A DNA stretch of 64,000 nt, taken from the NCBI RefSeq assembly GCF_963676285.1, contig NZ_OY781063.1, positions 1,922,001 to 1,986,000 of the forward strand, read 5' to 3'. Source of the DNA: an uncultured Sphaerochaeta sp. (lineage in GTDB: Bacteria; Spirochaetota; Spirochaetia; Sphaerochaetales; Sphaerochaetaceae). Position 1 is the first letter of the stretch, and every line of letters begins with the position of its first letter. Below, piece after piece: positions 45,544 through 54,408 of the stretch. Under the pieces are notes generated by a model. It was not told the DNA's origin and made no database searches. It worked only from the letters and a program-made list of their open reading frames with translations. The position numbers and the translations under genes were made by a program.

Positions 45544-45892
45544 GAATTGGGAGAATAAATGCCACAAGTGTGGGCTTTGCTGCCACGAGAAAGCAGTCTA
45601 TGGTCGTGAATTAGTCATTGACCTGGATAGCTGGTGTGAGCATTTTGATCCTGAAACAAAACAGTGCAAAATTTACGCTGAACGCTTCAGCCAATCAACC
45701 CGATGCAAAAAAATGACGCCGATTCGTGCCATGTTTGCATCATATCTCCATGAAAACTGTGCCTATGTACAATGGGCACGTAGATTCCATATTCGTTTTG
45801 CTAAAAGGAGAATCCTCCGATTCATCCATAGTAAGACCTGTCCCGATGAGGACTCAGACGAAAGCGATCTTTACGAGGTATTCAACGCGTAA
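45536..45892 (+). CDS. CxxCxxCC-motif protein (YkgJ family; GTG start)
   Basis: Small protein of 118 residues. The cysteine cluster CHKCGLCC (residues 9-16) and later cysteines (about 34, 44, 57) form the YkgJ/CxxCxxCC signature, thought to bind zinc or an Fe-S cluster. GTG at 45536 follows AAGGGGGA. It overlaps surE by eight bases and lies 59 bp upstream of nifS, so a link to metal clusters is suggestive but unproved. Confidence 0.8.
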   Translation: MGKNWENKCHKCGLCCHEKAVYGRELVIDLDSWCEHFDPETKQCKIYAERFSQSTRCKKMTPIRAMFASYLHENCAYVQWARRFHIRFAKRRILRFIHSKTCPDEDSDESDLYEVFNA

Positions 45893-45904
45893 CAGTAGAG
45901 TGGC

Positions 45905-45934
45905 TTGACCCTAAGGGGTATCTGTCACTATCGT
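45905..45934 (+). promoter_or_regulatory. Possible promoter of nifS-nifU
   Basis: TTGACC (45905-45910) and TATCGT (45929-45934), spacer 18 bp. The spacer starts with the palindrome ACCCTAAGGGGT (45908-45919), which could be an operator. Confidence 0.35.
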
Positions 45935-45951
45935 TTTCTATGAGGTTAATT

Positions 45952-47112
45952 ATGGAACAGAAAACCATTTACTTAGACAATAATGCGACCACACCCATGC
46001 ATGAGGATGTAATCGAGGCTGTACACCAGGCCAATGTCCTCTTTGGGAATGCATCGAGCATGCATAGTTATGGTCGTGAAGCCGCTATGGCAATAGAAGA
46101 AAGCAGGAAAGCACTTGCCTCCTTGATTGATTGCGATCCATCATCGATTGTTTTCACCAGTGGGGCCAGTGAATCGAACAATACCGTATTCAATATCTTT
46201 CGTGAGCGTATCGACCTAGGATCGAAGCGTAACCGAATTGTGACCACAACCATTGAACATCCTTCGATCAACGAGTTGGTGAAGTATCTTAGGAATCTTG
46301 GGTACAAGGTTGATGAGTGTCCTGTTGATGGCAGTGGACGGGTAGACACGGAAGTAATGAAGACTTATCTCGGTGAAGATGTCGCCCTGGTCTCTGTCAT
46401 GGCAGGGAACAATGAGATTGGTACCATCCAACCGGTAAAGGAGATCGCCCAGCTTGCCCATGAGGTAGGGGCATATATGCATACCGATGCAACACAGGCG
46501 ATCGGAAAAATCCCTGTCTCGATGCGCTCTTGGGACGTCGATTATCTCAGCCTTTCTGGTCACAAGTTCTACGGACCAAAAGGTATCGGAGTGTTGGCGG
46601 TAAAGCCAAAAGCACCACACACCCCTCTGGTCCATGGTGGCCATCAGGAGGGAGGGAAGAGAGCAGGAACTTATAATACAGCATCCATTGTTGGTATCGG
46701 GGTTGCTGCTGCTCTCGCTGAACGTGATCTTGAGGAAGAGAGCAAGAAACTTTGGACTCTCAGGGAGATGCTGAGAGTGGGTATTGAGGAGCGTATTCCC
46801 AATGTGGTGGTGAACGGGAACCAAGAGCACTGCCTTCCCGGAACCCTCGATGTATCATTCCCCCATGCAGAAGGGGAATCGATATTGCTCTATCTCGACA
46901 TGGAAGGAATAATGGTTTCCACAGGGAGTGCCTGCGCAAGTGGGTCGCTTGAACCCAGTTACGTATTACTGGCCTCCGGAGTGGATATCGAGCTGGCCCA
47001 CGGCTCAATACGGTTCAGTTTCGGAAGATACAACACCGAAGAAGATGTTGCCTATGTACTGGAGAAACTACCGCCGATTATCAAGCGATTAAGGGAGATG
47101 TCCACACGATGA
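45952..47112 (+). CDS. nifS: Cysteine desulfurase, NifS/IscS family
   Basis: PLP enzyme that supplies sulfur for Fe-S cluster assembly. It is 386 residues from the ATG at 45952, which has GAGG six bases upstream; a Met four codons earlier lacks one. It shows YLDNNATTPMHEDV, TSGASESNN, the PLP-lysine segment SLSGHKFYGPKGIG and the mobile catalytic-cysteine loop STGSACASGSLEPS. Its stop overlaps the nifU start (ATGA), so the two are coupled. Confidence 0.95.
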   Translation: MEQKTIYLDNNATTPMHEDVIEAVHQANVLFGNASSMHSYGREAAMAIEESRKALASLIDCDPSSIVFTSGASESNNTVFNIFRERIDLGSKRNRIVTTTIEHPSINELVKYLRNLGYKVDECPVDGSGRVDTEVMKTYLGEDVALVSVMAGNNEIGTIQPVKEIAQLAHEVGAYMHTDATQAIGKIPVSMRSWDVDYLSLSGHKFYGPKGIGVLAVKPKAPHTPLVHGGHQEGGKRAGTYNTASIVGIGVAAALAERDLEEESKKLWTLREMLRVGIEERIPNVVVNGNQEHCLPGTLDVSFPHAEGESILLYLDMEGIMVSTGSACASGSLEPSYVLLASGVDIELAHGSIRFSFGRYNTEEDVAYVLEKLPPIIKRLREMSTR

Positions 47113-47717
47113 CCAACTTTATGAGTCAATGGGTCTACACCCCAGTGGTGAAAGACCATTTTATGAATCCCAGGAATACCTGGCAGGAAGAAGAAAATTT
47201 TCAGGCAGATGGAATCGGTGAAGTCGGTTCTCTGGCCTGTGGTGACCAGATGCAGGTTCTGATCAAGGTCGAGAATGATACAATAGCTGACCTGAGGTGG
47301 CTTACTTATGGTTGCGCCTCTGCAATCGCAAGTACCTCCATGATGAGTGAGATGGCAATTGGGATGAGTTTGGAGGAAGCCTACAACCTCTCCCCCGATA
47401 TGATTACCGAAGCTCTTGGAGGACTCCCTGAGCATAAGTTCCACTGCTCTGTTCTGGGAGACAAAGCTCTCAGGGCTGCAATTGATGACTATCTTGAGAA
47501 AGCGGGACGTGACAATCCTTTCAAGAGCAATGTGGCAAAGATTATTTGCGAGTGCAAGCAAGTCACCGATGTTCAGATTGAGGATCTTGTAAAGAGAGGG
47601 GAAGCAAAGACCCTGGAACAGCTGCAGGAGATTACTGAGTTTGGTACGGTCTGCGGCAAGTGCAAGCAACAGGTCAGTGACCTGTTTGATGAGTTCAAGC
47701 ATATCTACAATGTATAA
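47109..47717 (+). CDS. nifU: NifU-type Fe-S scaffold with BFD-like domain
   Basis: Scaffold protein of 202 residues. The N-terminal IscU-like domain carries LACGDQM, YGCASAIAS and KFHCSVLG, the three cluster cysteines. The C-terminal part is a bacterioferritin-associated-ferredoxin-like [2Fe-2S] domain with CECKQVT and CGKCK. The third (Nfu) domain of classical NifU is missing. It is translationally coupled to nifS. No IscR, HscA or ferredoxin gene is next to it. Confidence 0.93.
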   Translation: MTNFMSQWVYTPVVKDHFMNPRNTWQEEENFQADGIGEVGSLACGDQMQVLIKVENDTIADLRWLTYGCASAIASTSMMSEMAIGMSLEEAYNLSPDMITEALGGLPEHKFHCSVLGDKALRAAIDDYLEKAGRDNPFKSNVAKIICECKQVTDVQIEDLVKRGEAKTLEQLQEITEFGTVCGKCKQQVSDLFDEFKHIYNV

Positions 47718-47740
47718 GAACCTATCCTCACATACACATG

Positions 47741-47764
47741 AAAAGGCGGCCCAAGGGCCGCCTT
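47741..47764. terminator. Bidirectional terminator between nifU and the epimerase gene
   Basis: AAGGCGGCC/GGCCGCCTT (47743-47764) forms a near-perfect GC-rich stem of nine bp. On the minus strand it is followed by TTTT and on the plus strand by TCTCTCT. It lies between convergent genes. Confidence 0.75.
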
Positions 47765-47780
47765 CTCTCTGAGTACTTGT

Positions 47781-49274
47781 TTATTTCTTGAATTCAAGCA
47801 AGGAAAGATGTCTGCTTATATGTGTATCGAGTAATTGTTTGTAATGCTCTTCTTCCTTGGAAATCAGGCTGAAGAAGGTATCCTTGAACAGTTTCTTTCC
47901 TTCTTCATCCTCATCCTCAAGCAGATACCCGTAGGTGATATGAAGCAACTGCCGGGCATTGTCATCGCTAAGGTAGGATGGTAGGTCCTCATCCTTCATT
48001 GCCTCCAAATCCTGGATTTTCCCCAGGTCAGTAGTAACATGATAGAAGGCTTTCGCATCGCCAAAACGGTTGAGTGCATGTGCATGCATCCTTCGATAGA
48101 GAGCGGGATCTTTCTGGGCAACCAAGCGAACCGCTTCAAGCCAGTTGGTCCCAGCTGTCTTTACATGGAAGCTTCCTTTGATCACCTTGGCCAGAATGGG
48201 AAAGATGGAGAATTTGTCACTGCCTGAGTGGATGCTGAGTCGGTAGCGGTATTGCTTTGCGATAGCAACATGTAAAGCCAGTTGTCTTTCAAACTCAGAA
48301 GTATCCCCGATATAGTCGATACCCTTCTGGAATTCTCCTACAAACCGTGGAGCAAGCGTGGAGATAATCACATGTCTTCGTTTGAGTTCCTTTGCAATGA
48401 AAAGATGGCTCTTAGGGTTGGTGGGAGTGTCAGTCTCATCAATGGAGATTTCAAAATCTATTGGTCGCTCTGAGTGCAATATATGCTGTTCGTAGATGAT
48501 CTGTATGAAATCGAGCGCTCTATGGTAAGTCAGGATATCGCGCCTTAACATGGGTAGGTCAAGCTTGAGAGTTGAAGTTCCGATTGAGAACTCCTGTTCT
48601 GCATATAAACCCTCATATACCTCCCGTATCTCACTGTCCAATGCTTCATAGCGTGTTAGAAGTTCCTCATCATCCAGGTTCTGGATGGTGGGGTCTATCT
48701 GTTCTGATGAGTCCAGGGTGATCATAGTGGCCCCATCGTCGAGAGCCTTCTTGATCTCCTCGCTTTTTTTCAGGTGGTCTCCATCGGCACCAAAACCATA
48801 GGTGTAACCCTCTTGGAATACTGCATATGAAGCGGCATCGATCACATCATTGAAGGTCCTGTTGGTGAAGTTCAATTCCCTGATGCTCTGTTGTGCAAAA
48901 ATGGGAAAAACCGAGGTGCCCTCCAGTGCCCTGATATGTCCAGGGGTGGCCATGCCAAGACGGTCTCCCAACCCAATGGAAGGCCGTTTGGTTGTGTTTG
49001 CAACGGGATGCGTAAACGGCAGATAGGTGTTCAAGACCAGGCGATTCTCATGGCTCAGTGGACAGATTTTACAGTCCTGTTCTGCTTCCCCTTCCAATTC
49101 ATCGAATATCGAACCAGAACCAGAGGCAATGAGATAGCGGTTCTCTCCTGCCTTGATCATGGCAATCGTGCAACTGCCAAGGTTGGTGCGTGATTTCTCA
49201 TATATGGATACCGTGTTCTTCAGCCGGCTTTCCAGACGCCGGATATTCAATGTACGTTCCTCATAGATTTCCAT
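47781..49274 (-). CDS. Tagaturonate-epimerase family protein (UxaE-like)
   Basis: Protein of 497 residues. The blocks PSIGLGDRLGMATPGHIRAL, PIFAQQSIRELNFTNRTF and FQEGYTYGFGADGDHLK match my recollection of the tagaturonate/fructuronate epimerase family (UxaE) described from Thermotoga. The ATG follows TAGGAG at seven bases. It starts 18 bp after the nucleoside-kinase stop, so the two share an mRNA. No uronate isomerase, uronate dehydrogenase or KDG kinase is nearby, so the substrate is unproved. Confidence 0.7.
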   Translation of the reverse strand: MEIYEERTLNIRRLESRLKNTVSIYEKSRTNLGSCTIAMIKAGENRYLIASGSGSIFDELEGEAEQDCKICPLSHENRLVLNTYLPFTHPVANTTKRPSIGLGDRLGMATPGHIRALEGTSVFPIFAQQSIRELNFTNRTFNDVIDAASYAVFQEGYTYGFGADGDHLKKSEEIKKALDDGATMITLDSSEQIDPTIQNLDDEELLTRYEALDSEIREVYEGLYAEQEFSIGTSTLKLDLPMLRRDILTYHRALDFIQIIYEQHILHSERPIDFEISIDETDTPTNPKSHLFIAKELKRRHVIISTLAPRFVGEFQKGIDYIGDTSEFERQLALHVAIAKQYRYRLSIHSGSDKFSIFPILAKVIKGSFHVKTAGTNWLEAVRLVAQKDPALYRRMHAHALNRFGDAKAFYHVTTDLGKIQDLEAMKDEDLPSYLSDDNARQLLHITYGYLLEDEDEEGKKLFKDTFFSLISKEEEHYKQLLDTHISRHLSLLEFKK

Positions 49275-49292
49275 GTAAAATCTCCTATTTAC

Positions 49293-50978
49293 TCAAACAA
49301 CCCCGAACTCACTTCCCCCAATGAACTCCCTAAGTAAGGAGTCCTCGGGTACCAAGGTATCGGGAATCGGATTGACATGCTCCAAGAACCTGAGCAATCT
49401 TCTGGCTGTCTCATAGGCAGCACCAGCAGAGGGTTTCACCATCTTCAGTAACGGTTGTGCATAGGTGGTGAGTACCCCTAGTTCATAATCCAATGCACTA
49501 TTGATCATGACATTGGCATTGTTTTGGTATGGGAAGATGTACTTGTTTTCTCCCCGTTCAACCGAAGGCCACATATTCAAGGTGGCTGTTGCATTTGCCC
49601 CACGGGTTCTGTTGTCACGTATCATACGCCGTATGATACGGTTGTCTGTGGTGCTGATTCGGTTATGGTCATCGAGATTCAGTTGGGTCAAGGCCGAGAT
49701 ATAGACCCTGAAGAGCAACTCCTTATCCAAGCTAGCGGTCAGCTTGGGATTCATGCCATGAATGCCCTCAATGATCAAGATGGTCCGCTTATCCAGATGT
49801 ACGGGTTGCTCCTCATAGGTACGGGTGAGTGTCTTGAAATCATAGAGCGGTAAGTGTACTTCCTTCTTTGCAAAGAGATTTGCCAAATCCTCTTGGAAAC
49901 GGGCAACATCAAGTGCCTCAAGAGCCTCAAGATCAGGCTTTCCTTCTTCATCCTTTGGTGCTTGATCTGGGGGAAGATAGTAGTTGTCCAATGATATCTT
50001 GATTGTTTTCTTGCCCAGGACTTGTAATTGGATTGACAGCTTATGGGCGAATGTGGTCTTGCCTGATGAGGAAGGCCCAGCGACAAGAACTGCTTTTACA
50101 CTGCTATGTAGGTGTATCTGATCTGCGATGCTCGCAATCTTCTTCTGTTGCAGTGCTTCAGCAAGACGAATGAAGGACTCAACGGTGTTCTGGTTGCCCA
50201 TCTGATTCAGCTGTCCCAACGACTGAACATTGAGAATGGATCCCCAAGCCTTATACTCCCGATAGATGGAGAAAAGCAGTGGATTGTCAACGAAGGGGTC
50301 AAGTCCAATGACATTGTGTGAACGTGGATAGCGGAGCAGCATCCCCCTTTCCTGATATGGCTTGAGCTCCCAGACCTGCATCAGGCCTGTCTTGCTGAGC
50401 AGAGGTTCGTATGAGATGTCCATGTAGCCCTGCAATCGATAGAGATTTACCTTGGGGTCATTGCGGGTGGAGAGTAGGGCGGCAGTCTGTTCATGGTGGT
50501 TGTTCTCAAAGTAAGAGAGTGCTTTCTCATAGGGCAGCAAGACCTCCTCAATGGGGAGGTTTTGCCCAACCAGCGAGTGCATGGCCTTCTCGATTGCTTT
50601 GATATCTGCATTGTTCAATGTAAGGTCATCATCGAAACTGAAATAATACCCATCACCAAGTGAATGCCCTATTACCAGTCTACGACTGGGGTAGAGCATG
50701 GAAACAGCAGCACAGAGAAGGTAGCAGAGGGAGTGTCGGTACATCCTTTTTCCCATGTCTCCAAAAAGCCGTACCGGTTCAAGGGTACAATCTGCAACCA
50801 ATGCCCTCGAACAGGAATGGAGTTCATGGTTCACCAGGGCTCCGATATATGGGTTTTCCCTATAGGCCTGTTCTTTGCAGGATTCGACCACCTTTGCCTC
50901 AACCAAGGCCTCTTCTACGGTGGCTCCGGTGGGGAGTTCCAGATGTTGTTGTTTGATGGTTACGGTAATACTCTTCAT
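49293..50978 (-). CDS. Nucleoside (uridine-type) kinase with ThrRS-like N-terminal domains
   Basis: Protein of 561 residues with three parts: a ubiquitin-like TGS-type segment at the N-terminus (ITVTIKQQHLELPTGATVEEAL), a ThrRS-like second additional domain with GHSLGDGYYFSF, and a C-terminal uridine-kinase P-loop domain with AGPSSSGKTTFAHKL and IIEGIHGMNPKL. Such fused kinases phosphorylate nucleosides in other bacteria. ATG at 50978 is used; a TTG at 50993 is possible. It is divergent from the AOR-like gene and leads an operon with the epimerase-family gene. Confidence 0.85.
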   Translation of the reverse strand: MKSITVTIKQQHLELPTGATVEEALVEAKVVESCKEQAYRENPYIGALVNHELHSCSRALVADCTLEPVRLFGDMGKRMYRHSLCYLLCAAVSMLYPSRRLVIGHSLGDGYYFSFDDDLTLNNADIKAIEKAMHSLVGQNLPIEEVLLPYEKALSYFENNHHEQTAALLSTRNDPKVNLYRLQGYMDISYEPLLSKTGLMQVWELKPYQERGMLLRYPRSHNVIGLDPFVDNPLLFSIYREYKAWGSILNVQSLGQLNQMGNQNTVESFIRLAEALQQKKIASIADQIHLHSSVKAVLVAGPSSSGKTTFAHKLSIQLQVLGKKTIKISLDNYYLPPDQAPKDEEGKPDLEALEALDVARFQEDLANLFAKKEVHLPLYDFKTLTRTYEEQPVHLDKRTILIIEGIHGMNPKLTASLDKELLFRVYISALTQLNLDDHNRISTTDNRIIRRMIRDNRTRGANATATLNMWPSVERGENKYIFPYQNNANVMINSALDYELGVLTTYAQPLLKMVKPSAGAAYETARRLLRFLEHVNPIPDTLVPEDSLLREFIGGSEFGVV

Positions 50979-51038
50979 GTTGCCATCATACAAGGTGGTC
51001 TTCCCGTAAACAAGAGTGAAGCGTTTTTGTCGGGTTTG

Positions 51039-51047
51039 TGCTATACT
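51039..51047 (+). promoter_or_regulatory. Extended -10 promoter of the AOR-like gene
   Basis: TGCTATACT is an extended -10 element (TGnTATACT). No good -35 lies 17-18 bp upstream, as allowed for extended -10 promoters. Confidence 0.45.
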
Positions 51048-51106
51048 GCTGTTTTAGTCTAGGATCATGATTCTGGATTGACAGCCAACTGGGAGGTAGG
51101 TACCTT

Positions 51107-52849
51107 TTGTACATGAGGAAAAAGCTTCATCTGGCGTTTCCCTATCGCCAACGTTTCATACTACATATAGATTTGGAATCAGAAACATATACGAGCATAC
51201 CGATGGAAGAGGAAGAAGCAAAGCGCTACCTCGGAGGAAGGCTGCTTGCCCTGATGCTTTGGGACCGTTTTGCTGAATATGACCAGATGGGGGAGGAGTT
51301 CTATGAGCGGGGAAACCCTGTAGTATTTGCACCTGGTGCTGCAGTTGACACACCACTGAGCTACTGCAATTCCTTCACCGTGGTAACCAAGAGTCCTGTC
51401 ACTGGCTCTCTGTCAGCATCCAGTGCAACATCCTCGCTCGCTGGAGCCATTGTTGGCTGTGGGTACGCTGCATTGGTGATAACCGGTCGTAGCAGAAAGT
51501 TGTGCAGTTTTTCCATTGCTGATGGGGAAGTTACCTTCAGCGATGCTGAGACATATCATAATCTCACCACAACCGAGGTTGCAAAGAAAGTAGGGAAAGA
51601 GCACATGGTTGTCATAGGCCCCGCAGGGGAACACTTTGTTCCCTTTGCCTCTCTCTATGCAAACAACCAGAACATAACCCAAGGCGGGGTTGGTTGTGTC
51701 TGCGGGATGAAGAATATCAAGTTCTTTACATTAACACCCCATAGCCAAGGCAGGGAGGCCTATGATTCCCATAGATTGGGTCTCTTGAACCAATCCTATT
51801 TGAAGGACCTTGGAAAGACCAGAATGGGAAAGATGATAGCCCAAGAGGGGGCAATCGCCTTGCTTTCAAAGGCAAACCATCATGGATGGGCTGCAATTGA
51901 TACCTACTCTATGCGCGTCGATGGAAGGCTTTGGGGGCTATGTACCCGTAGTGTACCGAAAGGGATTCCCCTTGATGATCCCTCGTTCCCTGTCTGCCAG
52001 AACAATGCCCCCTTGGATTTGGAAAGTGCAATGGCACTGGGATCCAATCTGGAACTCTTTGACAGCAGGAGTGTGCAACAGGTTGCCCACCGTTGTTTGG
52101 AAAATGGTTTGGAAGTAGTGAGTACCGGTGCAGTGCTTGCTTGGGCAAGATCATGCCGAAGGGAAGGGAAGCTTAGTTTCCTTCCCGACTTGCAGCGTTC
52201 AACAGCGGTACTCTACCTCCGTCTTCTTGATGCAATTGCCTATAGAAGAGGATCTGGGGAGCAGCTGGGCATAGGGCTCAGTGCATTGGTGAATCAGTAT
52301 GGGGGAGCAGAGCATGCTTTCATGGTTGATGGACTGCCTTTGCCTCCCTATGACTATCGCGCACTCCCGGTACAAGCACTGCTTGTATCCATTGGAAGGA
52401 GAAGTGTGGTACTAGGAGAGATATTATGGGGGAATCACTACCACAGGGGAAGGGAGCGCCGCCTTGTTTCCTGGGCCCTATATGTACAGAAGCTCACCTA
52501 TGCCTGTGAAAGCGTAGGCTTGTGTCCTTTGGTTACGCTTCCCAGTTTCAATCATCGACTCTTTCACTTTCCGCATTTCTCATTTGCAAGAAGGAACTTC
52601 TCAAGGTTGGCCTTGTTAGCCTCATTGGGAGAGGGTTATGAGATCAGTGCACATGCCATACGCTCCTATGGAGACCAGGCTCTGCACCTGCAAACAACCC
52701 TTGATGACAAACTTCTGCATCGCAAGGGTCGCTATGGATCGCTCCCTGATCAATTGCTGGTGAATGGGAAGAGCAATTTTCGCTCAGCCCAGGTTGTTCC
52801 CTTGGCTCGATTGCTTGATGCTTACTGGTCGGCTCTGGGGAGAAAGTAG
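51107..52849 (+). CDS. Aldehyde:ferredoxin oxidoreductase-like protein lacking the Fe-S motif
   Basis: Protein of 580 residues from a TTG at 51107 (GGGAGG ten bases upstream), or 578 from ATG 51113. The tungstopterin-binding N-terminal domain is recognisable (YLGGRLLA, PVVFAPGAAVDTPLS, VVTKSPVTGSLS, VIGPAGEHFVPFASLY), as are LGSNLELFDS and STGAVLAWA. In real AORs three cysteines in CxxCxxxC plus a distant one bind a [4Fe-4S] cluster. Here that place reads GLCTRSVPKG (single C279), while the distant Cys in ESVGLC (C473) remains. It is probably not a normal redox enzyme. The last 28 bases overlap the convergent phosphodiesterase gene. Confidence 0.78.
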   Translation: MYMRKKLHLAFPYRQRFILHIDLESETYTSIPMEEEEAKRYLGGRLLALMLWDRFAEYDQMGEEFYERGNPVVFAPGAAVDTPLSYCNSFTVVTKSPVTGSLSASSATSSLAGAIVGCGYAALVITGRSRKLCSFSIADGEVTFSDAETYHNLTTTEVAKKVGKEHMVVIGPAGEHFVPFASLYANNQNITQGGVGCVCGMKNIKFFTLTPHSQGREAYDSHRLGLLNQSYLKDLGKTRMGKMIAQEGAIALLSKANHHGWAAIDTYSMRVDGRLWGLCTRSVPKGIPLDDPSFPVCQNNAPLDLESAMALGSNLELFDSRSVQQVAHRCLENGLEVVSTGAVLAWARSCRREGKLSFLPDLQRSTAVLYLRLLDAIAYRRGSGEQLGIGLSALVNQYGGAEHAFMVDGLPLPPYDYRALPVQALLVSIGRRSVVLGEILWGNHYHRGRERRLVSWALYVQKLTYACESVGLCPLVTLPSFNHRLFHFPHFSFARRNFSRLALLASLGEGYEISAHAIRSYGDQALHLQTTLDDKLLHRKGRYGSLPDQLLVNGKSNFRSAQVVPLARLLDAYWSALGRK

Positions 52850-53367
52850 TATTGAAGACCAGCTATTGGTTGGTCTCCAGTGAGAGAGCGTATACTGATA
52901 CTTTCTTCATCTATTAATGCGTAGGTGGGGCCGAGGGGTGTTCTTGGGTAGGTTGTTGACCCAGGGTTCACCCAGATGATCCCATCTTCTCCCCTCTGGA
53001 GTTTTGGCGTGTGGGTATGACCGCTGATAAAAATATCCCCATCTTTCAGATTCTGGCCAAAAGGGGAGTGAATCCTATCCCCGTGGGTCATGAATATGGT
53101 TCGTCCCTGCCATTCGATGCATCTTTTCTGGGGAGGTAGGGGTATTCCTTCATTGCTGAAGTCATAGCTGCTGTCACAGTTGCCCCTTACCAAAAGTAGG
53201 TGGGGGATATTCCTGAGGAGTATTTGGAAATGTGTGTGACCTGAAGGACAGAGATCACCTGCGATAAGAATGGATTCCACTTGATGTTCTCGTCCTCGTT
53301 GCTCAAGAAGAGAGAGGGCCTCAATCGAGCCATGTACATCGCTGGCAAGCAAGAGAATATTGGACAT
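52822..53367 (-). CDS. YfcE/MJ0936-family metallophosphoesterase
   Basis: Small calcineurin-like phosphoesterase, 181 residues. Metal-binding motifs are SDVHGS, GDLCPSG, RGNCD, THGDR and SGHTHTPKL; NPGSTTYPR is the family signature. YfcE of E. coli hydrolyses model phosphodiesters. AGGAG lies six bases before the ATG. It is divergent from the lipase gene and convergent, with overlap, to the AOR-like gene. Confidence 0.92.
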   Translation of the reverse strand: MSNILLLASDVHGSIEALSLLEQRGREHQVESILIAGDLCPSGHTHFQILLRNIPHLLLVRGNCDSSYDFSNEGIPLPPQKRCIEWQGRTIFMTHGDRIHSPFGQNLKDGDIFISGHTHTPKLQRGEDGIIWVNPGSTTYPRTPLGPTYALIDEESISIRSLTGDQPIAGLQYYFLPRADQ

Positions 53368-53432
53368 GAAATCTCCTGATTTTTCTTTGCTAAAGACAAA
53401 TGCTTCTTGTGATGTATGAATAATACTGGTAG

Positions 53433-53438
53433 TATAAT
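53433..53438 (+). promoter_or_regulatory. -10 box upstream of the lipase-like gene
   Basis: A perfect TATAAT 41 bp before the ATG. No convincing -35 sequence is found at 16-18 bp (TGATGT at 17 bp). Confidence 0.4.
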
Positions 53439-53479
53439 ACGAGAATTATATAAAAAAATATATAGGGAAGGAGGCTCAA

Positions 53480-54406
53480 ATGGCTACCATCCGTGAGCTG
53501 TCTTGCAGCGATGGGAAACGCGTAATGTATCGCGTATGGGTTCCAGAGGGGTCACAGGTTGAGGCTGTTCTTCTCATTCTGCATGGTATGGCTGAGCATA
53601 GCCTCCGATATGATGCATTTGCTACATTTCTAAATTCTAAGGGTATTGCTGTCTATGCTCCTGATCATCGTGGTCATGGAGAGACTGTTAAAAATGATGG
53701 GGAGACCCTTGGTTGGTTTGCCGATCGAGAGGGTTGGCAGCGAGTGGTGGAAGATGCCTATGAGTTGACAAATGTTATTCTTGCCGAGTATCCCAGTCAT
53801 AGTCTGTTCTTGCTTGGACATAGCATGGGCTCTTTCCTGGCAAGAAGTCTGATGGTGAAATACTCTGACCTTTTTGATGGTGTCATACTTATGGGAACCG
53901 GTGCTTCCCAAGGATTGCTTGGGAAAATTGGCAAGATGATTGCTCGCAGTCACGTCAGTAAACATGGTTCAAAATATCCCGATTCGCAATTGGATAAGAT
54001 GAGCTTCGGCGCATACAACAAGAAGATACCGGATGCAAAGACCTCATTCGATTGGCTGAGTAGGGATGAAGAACAAGTAGCGAAGTATATCGAGGATCCC
54101 TTGTGTGGCTTTGTCTGTACCTCGGGTTTCTTTGCTGACCTATTGGATGGGGTGGAGATCGCCAATGATGCTGAGAAGGCGAAAAAGATTCCCTCGGATC
54201 TCTCTCTTTTAATCATCAGTGGGAGTGAGGATCCTGTAGGAGGGTTCTCCAAGGGAGTACGGAAGGTATATGAGCTTTACCGTAATTGTAGCATCTCTGA
54301 CATCACCTTGAATCTGGTTGAGGGTGCGCGGCATGAATTATTGCAGGAAACCAATAGGGATCAGACGACACAATACCTCTATTCCTGGATGAAGCAGAGG
54401 CTGTAA
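53480..54406 (+). CDS. Alpha/beta hydrolase, monoacylglycerol-lipase-like
   Basis: Serine hydrolase of 308 residues (Hydrolase_4 / lysophospholipase type). It shows LHGMAEHSLRYD, YAPDHRGHGET, the nucleophile elbow GHSMGSF (Ser at about residue 116), the acid in SGSEDPVGG and the base in EGARHELLQE. No signal peptide is seen, so it is cytoplasmic. GGAGG precedes the ATG. Two bases separate its stop from the YihY gene. Confidence 0.9.
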   Translation: MATIRELSCSDGKRVMYRVWVPEGSQVEAVLLILHGMAEHSLRYDAFATFLNSKGIAVYAPDHRGHGETVKNDGETLGWFADREGWQRVVEDAYELTNVILAEYPSHSLFLLGHSMGSFLARSLMVKYSDLFDGVILMGTGASQGLLGKIGKMIARSHVSKHGSKYPDSQLDKMSFGAYNKKIPDAKTSFDWLSRDEEQVAKYIEDPLCGFVCTSGFFADLLDGVEIANDAEKAKKIPSDLSLLIISGSEDPVGGFSKGVRKVYELYRNCSISDITLNLVEGARHELLQETNRDQTTQYLYSWMKQRL

Positions 54407-54408
54407 CC

